NCBI GenBank assembly: GCA_902490355.1
Contig: CABUDN010000043.1
Span: forward strand, 1 to 17,015
Reading direction: 5' to 3'
Length of the DNA: 17,015 nucleotides
Source of the DNA: an uncultured Oscillibacter sp.
GTDB lineage: Bacteria; Bacillota; Clostridia; Oscillospirales; Oscillospiraceae
Shown here piece after piece: positions 1 through 7,734 of this stretch (position 1 is the first letter of the stretch; every line of letters starts with the position of its first letter). The notes under the pieces were generated by a model. It had not been told where the DNA came from, made no database searches, and was given only the letters and a program-made list of their open reading frames with translations. The translations under genes were made by a program, and so were the position numbers.

Positions 1-532
1 ACCGGGCATACCGCTCCGGCGAAAACTGACTCTGATAAATAAACCGGTGCTCCTCCATCAGGCGTTCATCGCTGACCGGAGCATCCGCCCAATAAAGCGT
101 CTTGTAGTGCGCGCCAAACATCTCCGTATCGTACCCCGCCATTCGGGCATGATTCCGGGCATAAAAGCCCAGCCGTCTCTCGGCCATGGCGGGATCCGGC
201 GCGTGAACGGGCGCCTCACTCTCACCCAGAATGATGCTGCCCTGTTCCCGTTCCAGCATCTTCTCCAGAATGACCGCCCCAATGCCTCCATTGCGGCGCC
301 GGGACGAGACGCACAGATAATCCAGCAGCGCCCAGCCGGGATGTCCCCTCCACAAAAAGCACGTACCGACGATCTCGTCGCCGTCAAATAAACACCAGGG
401 GTAATACCGCCCATCCGCCCACATCTGCTCAATTGCCCGGAGGGGCTTAAGCTCCGATGCCGGAAAGGATTCCTTTAAATCAGCTGCGTACACCGTCCGC
501 AGCTGTTCCGGTGTCGGCATTCTCAGCTCCAT
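1..532 (-). CDS. GNAT-family N-acetyltransferase, partial (C-terminus beyond left edge)
   Basis: About 177 codons are visible and the frame stays open to the window edge, so the C-terminus is missing. The start is the ATG at 532 because AAAGGAG lies seven bases upstream, inside the end of rimI. The protein begins MELRMPTPEQL. A GNAT-like core is visible: a strand reading EIVGTCFLW, then a core strand reading LLDYLCVSSRRRNGGIGAVIL whose arginine-rich, glycine-containing turn is the usual acetyl-CoA pyrophosphate-binding loop, then GSIILGESEAP and a later helix RRLGFYARNH. The enzyme would transfer an acetyl group from acetyl-CoA, but nothing in the sequence points to a substrate. It is the last visible gene of the polA-rimI cluster and is probably translated by coupling to rimI. 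It is diverged from RimI and is not an obvious recent duplicate. Confidence 0.8.
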   Translation of the reverse strand, partial: MELRMPTPEQLRTVYAADLKESFPASELKPLRAIEQMWADGRYYPWCLFDGDEIVGTCFLWRGHPGWALLDYLCVSSRRRNGGIGAVILEKMLEREQGSIILGESEAPVHAPDPAMAERRLGFYARNHARMAGYDTEMFGAHYKTLYWADAPVSDERLMEEHRFIYQSQFSPERYAR

Positions 533-992
533 GTTCAAACTCCTTTGTCATGATGATGGCATCCTCCTTCGGATGCTCATAGTAGTTCTTCCGCCGGCCA
601 ACGCTGCGGAATCCCCGGCTGCCATACAGAGCAATGGCGTCATAGTTAGACGCCCGAACCTCCAGCGTCAAAAACGCCAGCTGGTTGCCCTGGGCAAAAT
701 CCAGAAACACCTGCAGCAGCTTTCCGGCAATTCCCTGCCGCCGGCACTCCGGCCGCACGGCAACATTGGTAATATAGCCCTCATCCAGCACCACCTGAAG
801 TCCCGCATAGCCGACGACACGGCCAGCATCGTCCAGAGCCACTAAAAACGCCGACAGAGCGTTGTCCAGCTCTTCCGCCAGCATATTCCGGGACCAGGGG
901 GTCGAAAAGCAGATCCGCTCCAACTCCGCCACCTCATCGAGATGGTCCGCCGTCATGGGAACGATCCGCACATGCATCGTTTGATCCGTCAT
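480..992 (-). CDS. rimI: Ribosomal protein S18-alanine N-acetyltransferase RimI
   Basis: This is a 170-residue GNAT enzyme, predicted to acetylate the N-terminal alanine of ribosomal protein S18 in the cytoplasm. The start is the ATG at 992 (MTDQTMHVRI), preceded by AAAGGAAA; an in-frame start at 1031 lacks such a site. RimI features are the FSTPW segment (residues 29-33), the acetyl-CoA loop RRQGIA (84-89) after TNVAVRPEC, the LEVRASN segment whose E111 matches the catalytic glutamate of the family, the ALYGSRGF helix (121-128), and a tyrosine pair (137-138) near the catalytic tyrosine. The family is usually about 150 residues. The extra C-terminal tail from about residue 153 is low-complexity and coincides with the overlap with the next acetyltransferase gene. 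It follows polA after 84 bases with no convincing promoter of its own. The RimI assignment is likely, but other GNATs share these motifs. Confidence 0.85.
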   Translation of the reverse strand: MTDQTMHVRIVPMTADHLDEVAELERICFSTPWSRNMLAEELDNALSAFLVALDDAGRVVGYAGLQVVLDEGYITNVAVRPECRRQGIAGKLLQVFLDFAQGNQLAFLTLEVRASNYDAIALYGSRGFRSVGRRKNYYEHPKEDAIIMTKEFEHGAENADTGTAADGVRS

Positions 993-1035
993 GGTTGTTT
1001 CCTTTCTTATGTGATCCGGGCAGCTTTGCATCCGC

Positions 1036-1065
1036 CAGGCCCCGGAGAAACCGCTCCCGGGCCTG
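1036..1065 (-). other. Imperfect hairpin between polA and rimI
   Basis: Arms at 1036-1046 and 1055-1065 pair over 11 positions with a single mismatch around an 8-base loop, giving a GC-rich stem just downstream of the polA stop codon. No T-tract follows on the minus strand, so it is not a classical intrinsic terminator. It could be an mRNA processing or 3'-end stabilising element that separates polA and rimI expression. The structure is seen directly; the role is inferred. Confidence 0.45.
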
Positions 1066-1076
1066 CCGTTTCTGTC

Positions 1077-3725
1077 TCAGCCCTTGGCCTCCAGCCAGTT
1101 TTTGCCCCAATGGGCATCCGCGGTCAGCGGAACCGCCAGAGACACCACATGTTCCATTTTCTCCGTCAGCAGCTGCGCCACTGCCTCCGCCTGCTCTTCC
1201 GGACACTCCACAATCAGCTCATCGTGAACCTGCAGCACCAGCCGGGCTTCGGGAATCGTCTCCCGCAGTCCCTTCCATACCGCAATCATGGCCAGCTTCA
1301 TAATATCCGCCGCGGTTCCCTGAATGGGCATGTTCAGCGCCACCCGCTCTCCAAAGGCCCGCAGGTTTCGATTGGAAGAGGACAGCTCCGGCAGGTCCCG
1401 CCGCCGGTGGAAGAGCGTCTCCACATATCCCGTCTCCCGGGCCTGCTCCACCACCGCATCCATATACCGCCGCACACCGGGGAAGGTGGCAAAGTACGCA
1501 TCCATATACGCCTTGGCCTCCGCCACGCTGACGCCGATATCCTGACTGAGGGAAAAGGCGGAAATCCCGTAGACGATGCCGAAGTTCACCGCCTTGGCCC
1601 GGCGGCGCATTTCGTGGGTCACATCCTCCGGCGCCACATGGAATACCTGGGCCGCCGTGGCAGAGTGGATATCCTGTCCCGAGGTAAAGGCCGCCTGCAT
1701 GGCCGGATCTCCGGAAATGTGAGCCAGAAGCCGCAGCTCAATCTGGGAATAATCCGCATCCACCAGGACGCAGCCCTCCGCCGGGACAAACATCCGGCGG
1801 ATCTCGCTGCCCAAATCCGTGCGGGTGGGGATATTTTGCAGGTTGGGCTCCGTGGAGCTCAGCCGGCCGGTGGCCGTCACCGTCATCTGGAACCGGGTAC
1901 GCACCCGGCCATCGGGGTCCAGGGCCTTGAGCAGGCCGTCGGCATAGGTGGATTTGAGCTTGGCATACTGGCGGTACTCCAGCACCGCACTGACAATGGG
2001 CGCCTCATAGCGGAGCTTTTCCAGCACATCGGCATTGGTGGACCAGCCGGTTTTCGTCTTTTTCCCGTGGGGCAGTCCCAGCTTTCCAAAGAGAATCTCG
2101 CCTAGCTGCTTGGGGGAATTGATGTTGAATTCCTCCCCGGCCATTTCATAAATGGCCTGCTCCTGCTGGGCAATCCGGGCCGACAGCGCCTCTCCAAAGG
2201 CCGCAAGCGCCCGGGCATCCACCCGGCATCCGGCGCGCTCCATATCCGCCAGTACCGCACAAAGGGGCATCTCCGCCGTCTCGAACAGCTCCCAGAGATC
2301 TTTCTCCCGCAATTGAGGTGCCAGCGTCTCATAAAGGGCATCCACCGCCGCGGTATAGCGGTCCAGGCTGGCCTCCGCCTCCGCGGAATCCCCCAGCAGG
2401 GAAAACGCGTCCTTCTCCAGATAGAGAGGCTTGGGCAGCTCCTCATTATAATAAGACACAAACAGCCGCTGCAGATCGTAGCTGCCCGCCGTGGCATCCA
2501 GCAGGTAGGCCGCCAGAGCCGTGTCGAACACAAAGCCCTCCGCAGGCAAGCCGTTGTCCGAGAGCGTGCGCATCAGGTCCTTTACATTATGGGAAACCTT
2601 GCGGATGTCGGCGGAAAACAGCTTCCCCAGCAGAGCATTCCAGTCACCCTGGTACTGGTCGAAAAACAGTTCCGCGGTAACCGCGGTACCCTCCCCCGTC
2701 TCACAAACCACCGCCGCGCCGGTCAAATCCGGCAGTGTCAGCACCGAGACATGATCCGCTTTACGCCAACAGGCCAGCAAAGTGTCCGCCTGTTCCGGCG
2801 TGGTGACCTGCTCCACCGTTACGGTAACGGCAGGCGCCTCCGCTGCCGGAGCCTTCTGCGCCGTCAGGCCGAACTTTTCAATGAGCTTGGTAAACTCCAG
2901 GCGCAAAAACAGCGGATAGGCCGCTTCCCCGGGCTCCTGCACCCGGTTCTCCTCCGGCCGGAACGCCAGCGGCGCGTCGGTGGCGATGGTGGCCAGCCAG
3001 TAGGAGTGGCGGGCGCTCTCCTCCCCGGCCTGAAGCTTTTTCAGCGCCGCCGGCTTGGCCTCCACCTCCGGCATTTTGGCATACAAGGCGTCAATGCTGC
3101 CGTATTTCTGCACCAGATCCATGGCGGTTTTCTCACCGATGCCCGGCACGCCGGGAATATTGTCGGAGGCATCTCCCATCAGCGCCTTGAGATCGATCAT
3201 ATGAATCGGCGCGAAGCCATACTGCTCCTGAAAGGACTCCGGGGTCATGTCCTTGGTGGTGGTCTGCCCCATCCGGGTGGAGACCAGCTTGACCTTGGTG
3301 CGGTCCGTGATCAGCTGCAGGGAGTCCTTGTCTCCCGTCACAATCACGCACTCCCAGTCCGCCGCCTCACACTTGCGGGAGATCGTACCCAGCAGGTCAT
3401 CCGCTTCCCAGCCTTCCAGCTCGTAACGGGGAATCCGCAGGGCATCCAGCACCTCCTTGAGCACCGGCATCTGCATCCGCAGTTCCTCCGGCATGGGCTT
3501 TCGGGTGGCCTTATACGTCTCGTCCGCCGTGTGGCGGAAGGTGGGGGCGTGCACATCAAAGGTGACGCACACCGCGTCAGGCGATTCCTCCTCCCGCAGA
3601 CGCAGAAGCGTTGTGAGGAAGCCGAACACCGCATGGGTATAAAGCCCGTCCCGGGTGGTCAGGGGCCGGATGCCGTAATAGGCCCGGTTGATGATGCTGT
3701 TGCCGTCAATGGCCATCAGTTTCAT
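1077..3725 (-). CDS. polA: DNA polymerase I
   Basis: This 882-residue protein is a family A DNA polymerase for Okazaki-fragment processing and repair synthesis. The start is the ATG at 3725, with GGGAGGAA five bases upstream and a promoter about 30 bases further on; in-frame starts up to 3926 lie upstream of that promoter. The N-terminal 5' nuclease shows D7 in MAIDGNS, WEADDLLGT, VTGDKDSLQL and the GVPGIGEKTA helix-hairpin region. The middle 3'-5' exonuclease-like domain has lost its first acidic pair (HVSVLTLPDL where DxE is expected), though a later FDTALAAYLLDA remains, so proofreading is predicted absent, as in Bacillus PolA. The polymerase domain carries motif A DYSQIELRLL (D658), motif B RRRAKAVNFGIVYG (707-720, K711) and motif C VHDE (833-836, D835). 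Length and motif order match complete PolA proteins. It is first in a polA-rimI-GNAT cluster. Confidence 0.97.
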   Translation of the reverse strand: MKLMAIDGNSIINRAYYGIRPLTTRDGLYTHAVFGFLTTLLRLREEESPDAVCVTFDVHAPTFRHTADETYKATRKPMPEELRMQMPVLKEVLDALRIPRYELEGWEADDLLGTISRKCEAADWECVIVTGDKDSLQLITDRTKVKLVSTRMGQTTTKDMTPESFQEQYGFAPIHMIDLKALMGDASDNIPGVPGIGEKTAMDLVQKYGSIDALYAKMPEVEAKPAALKKLQAGEESARHSYWLATIATDAPLAFRPEENRVQEPGEAAYPLFLRLEFTKLIEKFGLTAQKAPAAEAPAVTVTVEQVTTPEQADTLLACWRKADHVSVLTLPDLTGAAVVCETGEGTAVTAELFFDQYQGDWNALLGKLFSADIRKVSHNVKDLMRTLSDNGLPAEGFVFDTALAAYLLDATAGSYDLQRLFVSYYNEELPKPLYLEKDAFSLLGDSAEAEASLDRYTAAVDALYETLAPQLREKDLWELFETAEMPLCAVLADMERAGCRVDARALAAFGEALSARIAQQEQAIYEMAGEEFNINSPKQLGEILFGKLGLPHGKKTKTGWSTNADVLEKLRYEAPIVSAVLEYRQYAKLKSTYADGLLKALDPDGRVRTRFQMTVTATGRLSSTEPNLQNIPTRTDLGSEIRRMFVPAEGCVLVDADYSQIELRLLAHISGDPAMQAAFTSGQDIHSATAAQVFHVAPEDVTHEMRRRAKAVNFGIVYGISAFSLSQDIGVSVAEAKAYMDAYFATFPGVRRYMDAVVEQARETGYVETLFHRRRDLPELSSSNRNLRAFGERVALNMPIQGTAADIMKLAMIAVWKGLRETIPEARLVLQVHDELIVECPEEQAEAVAQLLTEKMEHVVSLAVPLTADAHWGKNWLEAKG

Positions 3726-3762
3726 GGATGTTCCTCCCGGAAATGATTTCATAGATTTAAAT

Positions 3763-3791
3763 AGTATATCCCATCCGCGGCCGTTTCGCAA
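3763..3791 (-). promoter_or_regulatory. polA promoter (sigma-A type)
   Basis: On the minus strand, a -35 TTGCGA (3786-3791) and a -10 TATACT (3763-3768) are separated by exactly 17 bases. Transcription would start near 3756, leaving a leader of about 30 bases before the polA start codon. This position also excludes the longer upstream starts for polA. Confidence 0.7.
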
Positions 3792-3838
3792 GGGATGCGC
3801 CGCCCGGGAGAAAGTTTTGAAAATTTTCATTGGAACGG

Positions 3839-3867
3839 TAGACAAACGCCCGGGTTTGGCGTATACT
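3839..3867 (+). promoter_or_regulatory. ade promoter (sigma-A type)
   Basis: On the plus strand, TAGACA (3839-3844) and TATACT (3862-3867) are separated by 17 bases and each matches the consensus at five of six positions. The start site would be near 3874, giving a leader of about 80 bases before ade. I checked that leader for purine-riboswitch core motifs and saw none. It lies in the 230-base gap divergent from the polA promoter. Confidence 0.75.
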
Positions 3868-3955
3868 TTGCCTAACATCATACTATTATTTTGGTTTATA
3901 TCTTTCATAACTTCAAGTAATAGCAAAACTCAAATAGAACAGGAGGAATGATCCC

Positions 3956-5680
3956 ATGTCTGAGAGCTATGCGGGCAAGATCAATCGGAAGCTGCTGAAA
4001 AAGCGGCGTATCATCAATGCAGCCGCAGGCCGGGAACCGGCGGACCTGGTCCTGAAAAACGCCACGTATGTCAATGTGTTCTCCAACGAGCTCTGCCATG
4101 CCGACATTGCCGTGGCAGAAGGGCTGATTGTGGGCATGGGAAGTTATTCCGGCATTCGTGAGGTGGACATGTCCGGCAGGATCATCCTGCCCGGCTTTCT
4201 GGACGCCCACATCCATCTGGAGAGCGCCCTGGTCTCTCCCCAGGAATTTGTCAAGGCCGTACTGCCCCACGGCACCACCACCGTGGTGACCGATCCCCAC
4301 GAAATCGCCAACGTCATGGGGACCGACGGCATCGAGTACATGCTTCAGGCCACCGAGGGTCTGCCGGTGGATGTGCAGTTCATGCTGCCCTCCTGCGTCC
4401 CCGCCACGCCTCTGGATGAGTCCGGCGCCGTACTGGACTACCGGGCCATCGACTCGTTTTACGATCACCCCCGGGTCCTGGGTCTGGCCGAGATGATGAA
4501 CTTTGTGGGCATCATCGCCGGGGATGACCAGCCGGTGGAAAAGATCGTGGCAGCGCAGGCACACCACAAGAAAATCGATGGCCACGCCCCGGACCTGGTG
4601 GGCAACGACCTCAACGCCTACGTCGCTGCCGGCGTGTATTCCGACCACGAATGCCATGACCTGTCCGACGCCATCGCCAAGCTGGAGCGGGGACAGTTCA
4701 TCATGATCCGGGACGGCACCGCCGCGCAGAATCTGGAAGCCCTGGCACCGCTGCTGTGCGCCAAGTACGCCGACCGGTGCATGTTCTGCAGCGACGACAA
4801 GCACCCCAGTGACCTCTTGGAAAAGGGCCACATTGACTACATGGTCAAAAAAGCCATTGCATTGGGCGCCGATCCCATCATAGCGGTGAAAGTGGCCTGC
4901 CACAACGCCGCCCGGTACTTCCTGCTCAACAACCGCGGCGCCATCGCGCCGGGATATCTGGCGGACTTCGTGGTCATTGACAATTTCCAGGACTTCACCA
5001 TCGAGCAGGTCTACAAACGGGGCGAACTGCTGGTGGATCACGGCGTGGTGCGGGACTTCCCGGCCCCCGAAGTAGAGCCGTATCTGGCCGAGCGGGCCCG
5101 GAACACCTTCCACGTGGAGACTCTGACCGCCGAACATTTCTCCGAACACCGGCCCAGGGGCATCATCGGCATGGTCAACGGTGAGATCACCACCGTGGAT
5201 GCCGGCTACTCCGACCGCATCGATGTGGAATACGATGTGCTGAAAATCGCCGTGGTGGAACGGCATAAAAACACCCGCCATATCGGCATCGGCTTCCTGC
5301 AGGGCTACGGCCTCAAGTCCGGCGCTGTGGCGACCTCCGTCTCCCACGACTCCCACAACATCATTGTGGTCGGCACCAATGAGGCCGATATGGCCGCCGC
5401 GGCCAACCGCGTGGTGGAGCTGGGCGGCGGCATCGTGGTGTGGGACGGCGGCGCGCCCAAAGCGGAAGTCCCCCTGTCCATTGCCGGTATCATGAGCGAC
5501 GAGCCTCTCATCACCGTCAACGAAAAGCTGGAAGCCGCCAAGGATGCCGCCTATGCCCTGGGCGTCAATCCCGGCATTGACCCGTTCATGACCCTGAGCT
5601 TCATGGCCCTGCCGGTGATTCCCACCCTGCGGATCACCACTCGCGGCGTCTTTGACGTCACGCAGCAGACTTACGTGTAA
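3956..5680 (+). CDS. ade: Adenine deaminase
   Basis: This 574-residue amidohydrolase converts adenine to hypoxanthine and ammonia in purine salvage. The start is the ATG at 3956, preceded by AGGAGG nine bases upstream. Amidohydrolase metal-site motifs are GFLDAHIHLESA (residues 80-91, with H85 and H87) and the DPHE segment at 113-116, followed by the central FCSDDKHPSDLLEKGHIDYM block. The N-terminal segment with ADLVLKNATYVNVFSNE is the usual small beta-sandwich start, and the C-terminal part, with its GGGIVVWDGG and PFMTLSFMALPVIPTLRIT stretches, fits the C-terminal domain specific to Ade. Length matches Bacillus Ade (about 577). It is a single-gene unit, divergent from polA and convergent with the nicotinamidase-like gene. 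Confidence 0.96.
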   Translation: MSESYAGKINRKLLKKRRIINAAAGREPADLVLKNATYVNVFSNELCHADIAVAEGLIVGMGSYSGIREVDMSGRIILPGFLDAHIHLESALVSPQEFVKAVLPHGTTTVVTDPHEIANVMGTDGIEYMLQATEGLPVDVQFMLPSCVPATPLDESGAVLDYRAIDSFYDHPRVLGLAEMMNFVGIIAGDDQPVEKIVAAQAHHKKIDGHAPDLVGNDLNAYVAAGVYSDHECHDLSDAIAKLERGQFIMIRDGTAAQNLEALAPLLCAKYADRCMFCSDDKHPSDLLEKGHIDYMVKKAIALGADPIIAVKVACHNAARYFLLNNRGAIAPGYLADFVVIDNFQDFTIEQVYKRGELLVDHGVVRDFPAPEVEPYLAERARNTFHVETLTAEHFSEHRPRGIIGMVNGEITTVDAGYSDRIDVEYDVLKIAVVERHKNTRHIGIGFLQGYGLKSGAVATSVSHDSHNIIVVGTNEADMAAAANRVVELGGGIVVWDGGAPKAEVPLSIAGIMSDEPLITVNEKLEAAKDAAYALGVNPGIDPFMTLSFMALPVIPTLRITTRGVFDVTQQTYV

Positions 5681-5736
5681 CCGCGAGAACGGCGAACTGC
5701 CTTTTTCCACAGGCGGTCCCGGGCGTTTCAAGAAAC

Positions 5737-5776
5737 AAAGCGCCGGGTTCGGAATGATTCCGAACCCGGCGCTTTT
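5737..5776. terminator. Bidirectional intrinsic terminator between ade and the convergent operon
   Basis: A near-perfect palindrome folds into a long stem (5737-5755 paired with 5757-5775, minimal loop at 5756) of alternating AT-rich and GC-rich blocks. Its A-rich left and T-rich right flanks give a T-tract on both strands (TTTT on plus, TTTGTTTCTT on minus). It lies between the 3' ends of ade and the nicotinamidase-like gene and probably ends both transcripts. Confidence 0.9.
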
Positions 5777-5787
5777 CCTGTTTTCAT

Positions 5788-6348
5788 TCAATCCGCTTCG
5801 CCTTCATGCTCCACGGTGATCTGGCAAGCCTTCATTGCCCGCAGAGCCGTGCGGTGGCTCTCCGGCGTCACACCGGCACAGCAAGCAGCATCCACCACGA
5901 TCTCCGCCTCCGGCAAAAACGCCTTGGCCAGCAAAGCATTGGAAATCACGCAGATATCCGTGCACACGCCAATGAATGTGACCTTCTCGATCCCCGGCTG
6001 GCCCTGCCGGCGCAGATCTTCGTCCCGGGCTTTCAGCAGCGTTCCCAGAGACTGGCTGCCAAAAGTGGGCTTGTCGATGGGATGGGCAGCATACTCCTGC
6101 AGCTGGGGAATGATCTCCCACCCTTCCGTCCCCTGGATGCAGTGGGGTACCGGCAGGTGCTTGCCTTCCTGGGTGCTCAGGTAATTCGCCTCATGAGTGT
6201 CCCGGGTGAACAGCACGGTCTCTCCCCGGTTGAGGGCGTCCACCACCCGGCCTACCACATTGGGCACAATGTCAAAGGCCTCCTGCGTCCCCAGGACGCC
6301 TGAGACAAAATCGTTCTGCATATCTACGACTACCAAGATTTCCGCCAT
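5788..6348 (-). CDS. Isochorismatase-family cysteine hydrolase, probable nicotinamidase
   Basis: This complete 186-residue protein has the isochorismatase-fold catalytic triad: D9 in VVVDMQNDF, K93 in KPTFGS and C133 in GVCTDICVISNA, with the family's cis-peptide position at V128-C129. It also carries D50 and H52 (TRDTHE) and H69 (PHCIQGT), matching the metal ligands of PncA-type nicotinamidases, which true isochorismatases lack. It therefore most likely hydrolyses nicotinamide to nicotinate for NAD salvage. Biuret- or pyrazinamide-type amidase activity is not excluded. The start is the ATG at 6348, with AAAGGAG seven bases upstream. It begins 12 bases after the stop of the membrane-protein gene and has no visible promoter, so it is the last gene of the MoxR operon and ends at the shared terminator. 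Confidence 0.85.
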   Translation of the reverse strand: MAEILVVVDMQNDFVSGVLGTQEAFDIVPNVVGRVVDALNRGETVLFTRDTHEANYLSTQEGKHLPVPHCIQGTEGWEIIPQLQEYAAHPIDKPTFGSQSLGTLLKARDEDLRRQGQPGIEKVTFIGVCTDICVISNALLAKAFLPEAEIVVDAACCAGVTPESHRTALRAMKACQITVEHEGEAD

Positions 6349-6360
6349 GTTCCCACTCCT

Positions 6361-7734
6361 TTATCCCTCAGAATCCGCCGCAGGCTTGGGCTGGAATCTC
6401 TGCCGGAGCCAGTCCCGCAGATGCACCCACCGGGCCCGCCGCAGAGCCCGGCGAAAGCTTTTCCGGATGATCCGGGCCGTTTCCCGGGGAAAGGGCTCCG
6501 GCGTCTCCCGGCTATACAGGCATTCACCCAGGGCTGCGGCCAGGCTCTCCAGCGCCGCCGGAAGTTCCTCCGTTCTCTCTCCCGCAGTCACGCCGGCCAT
6601 CCGGCGCACAAAGGCACAGGGTGTCTCTCCGGTCTCGCGGCCGCAGTCCAGCCGCCGCCCCGCCCGGGTCAAAAGCAAAAACAGCTCCTGCGGGCTGCCC
6701 CGCATGGTCACAATAGCCGCCAGCAGCAGCCACCGTTCCTTCACCGCACTCCAAATCCGCTTCAGCCAGGCCAGCAGAGACAGCTTCCGGCGGCTGACCC
6801 GGGTCTGCACCACAATGGTTCGTCCTCCGCCGATTTTCAGCCGCCGCAGGCGGTATACCAGGTATATGAGGCACACCGCCAGCAGGCACAGTCCCGCAAT
6901 GCCCAGCGCAATCAGCAGACCGGTATTGAGCTCACTGCCGTCTGAGTACTCCTCCGGAATTTCCATGGCCGCCGGAGCGTCCAACTCCATCTCTCCGGCC
7001 TGTCCGGGAAACAGAGCTGCCAGCAGCATCAGCAGGCGGTTGAACAGAGTCAGCAGCAGCTTCAGGCAGTACACGACGCCGTAATACAGCATTACCGCGC
7101 CCTGTCCCAGAGGCGCCGCGCCATACAGCATAAACAGCACCAAGGCAACCGCAATCACGACCAGGGCGCCGCCTACTACCAGCAGCCCCCTGCCCCGGCC
7201 GCGGCCGGAAGCGCCGCCTACCGAAGAAAGCCTCTGATAGAGCACCACCAGAAAACTCAGCAGAGATGCCGCCAGCAGCGGCGCACTGTACATGGGATCC
7301 ATACCGGTAGCCGTCTGCACCCACAAAAATACCAGCGCAAACAGCGTGGTCCCCTCCAGCGCGCTGATGCTCCCCGCCGCCGCAGGGGGCTCCGTACACG
7401 CCCGCACACCGCCGTACACCACGGTAATCACCGACAGAGCACCAAAGAGCAGTCCGAAAAATCCCGGCAGGGTGGAATACCGCCACAGCAGCACGCCGCC
7501 GCCCACCAGTGCGATTCCGGTGCCCAGACTCATCAGAGCCGGCAGTGTCCGGGGCTGCTGCAAAAAAAGCCACAGGATCAGGAACGAACCGATGCCAAAG
7601 AGCAAAAACGGGCCCAGGGCCACGCCGTAAATCTCCCGATATTCCGTCATGGTGAAGAGCCAAAAGGCGCTGCACCACAAAATCACAATCCGTACCACGG
7701 ACACCAGTCCGGGGAAAAACGCGTCCCGACTCAT
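6361..7734 (-). CDS. Polytopic membrane protein with DUF4129-like C-terminal tail
   Basis: This 457-residue protein has about nine predicted membrane helices (roughly residues 9-28, 36-58, 64-84, 88-110, 127-143, 149-167, 183-205, 214-243 and 271-295). A basic cytoplasmic tail of about 160 residues follows. The tail contains a GETPCAFVRRM segment (369-379) and an ALGECLYSRETP segment, which resemble the TP-containing and tyrosine-containing patterns of DUF4129. The start is the ATG at 7734: it overlaps the DUF58 stop as ATGA and follows a GGGGGAG site. In many MoxR-DUF58 operons the third gene is a TgpA-like transglutaminase with DUF4129. Here I see no transglutaminase-like soluble domain or Cys-His-Asp core. 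Its function is unknown; it is probably a membrane partner of the MoxR/DUF58 pair. Confidence 0.75.
   Translation of the reverse strand: MSRDAFFPGLVSVVRIVILWCSAFWLFTMTEYREIYGVALGPFLLFGIGSFLILWLFLQQPRTLPALMSLGTGIALVGGGVLLWRYSTLPGFFGLLFGALSVITVVYGGVRACTEPPAAAGSISALEGTTLFALVFLWVQTATGMDPMYSAPLLAASLLSFLVVLYQRLSSVGGASGRGRGRGLLVVGGALVVIAVALVLFMLYGAAPLGQGAVMLYYGVVYCLKLLLTLFNRLLMLLAALFPGQAGEMELDAPAAMEIPEEYSDGSELNTGLLIALGIAGLCLLAVCLIYLVYRLRRLKIGGGRTIVVQTRVSRRKLSLLAWLKRIWSAVKERWLLLAAIVTMRGSPQELFLLLTRAGRRLDCGRETGETPCAFVRRMAGVTAGERTEELPAALESLAAALGECLYSRETPEPFPRETARIIRKSFRRALRRARWVHLRDWLRQRFQPKPAADSEG

Noticed and set aside
1030..1031. Longer rimI start at 1031
   Set aside because: The extra 13 residues have no ribosome site in front, whereas the ATG at 992 has AAAGGAAA at good spacing.
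2313..3746. A 477-codon open frame on the plus strand opposite polA
   Set aside because: PolA is unambiguous on the minus strand; this translation has no family features and no good start site.
3868..3955. Possible purine riboswitch in the ade leader
   Set aside because: The conserved purine-aptamer core sequences are absent and no terminator hairpin follows.
3905..5791. A 628-codon open frame on the minus strand opposite ade
   Set aside because: It is a shadow of ade, running through the ade leader and the bidirectional terminator, with low-complexity composition and no domain.
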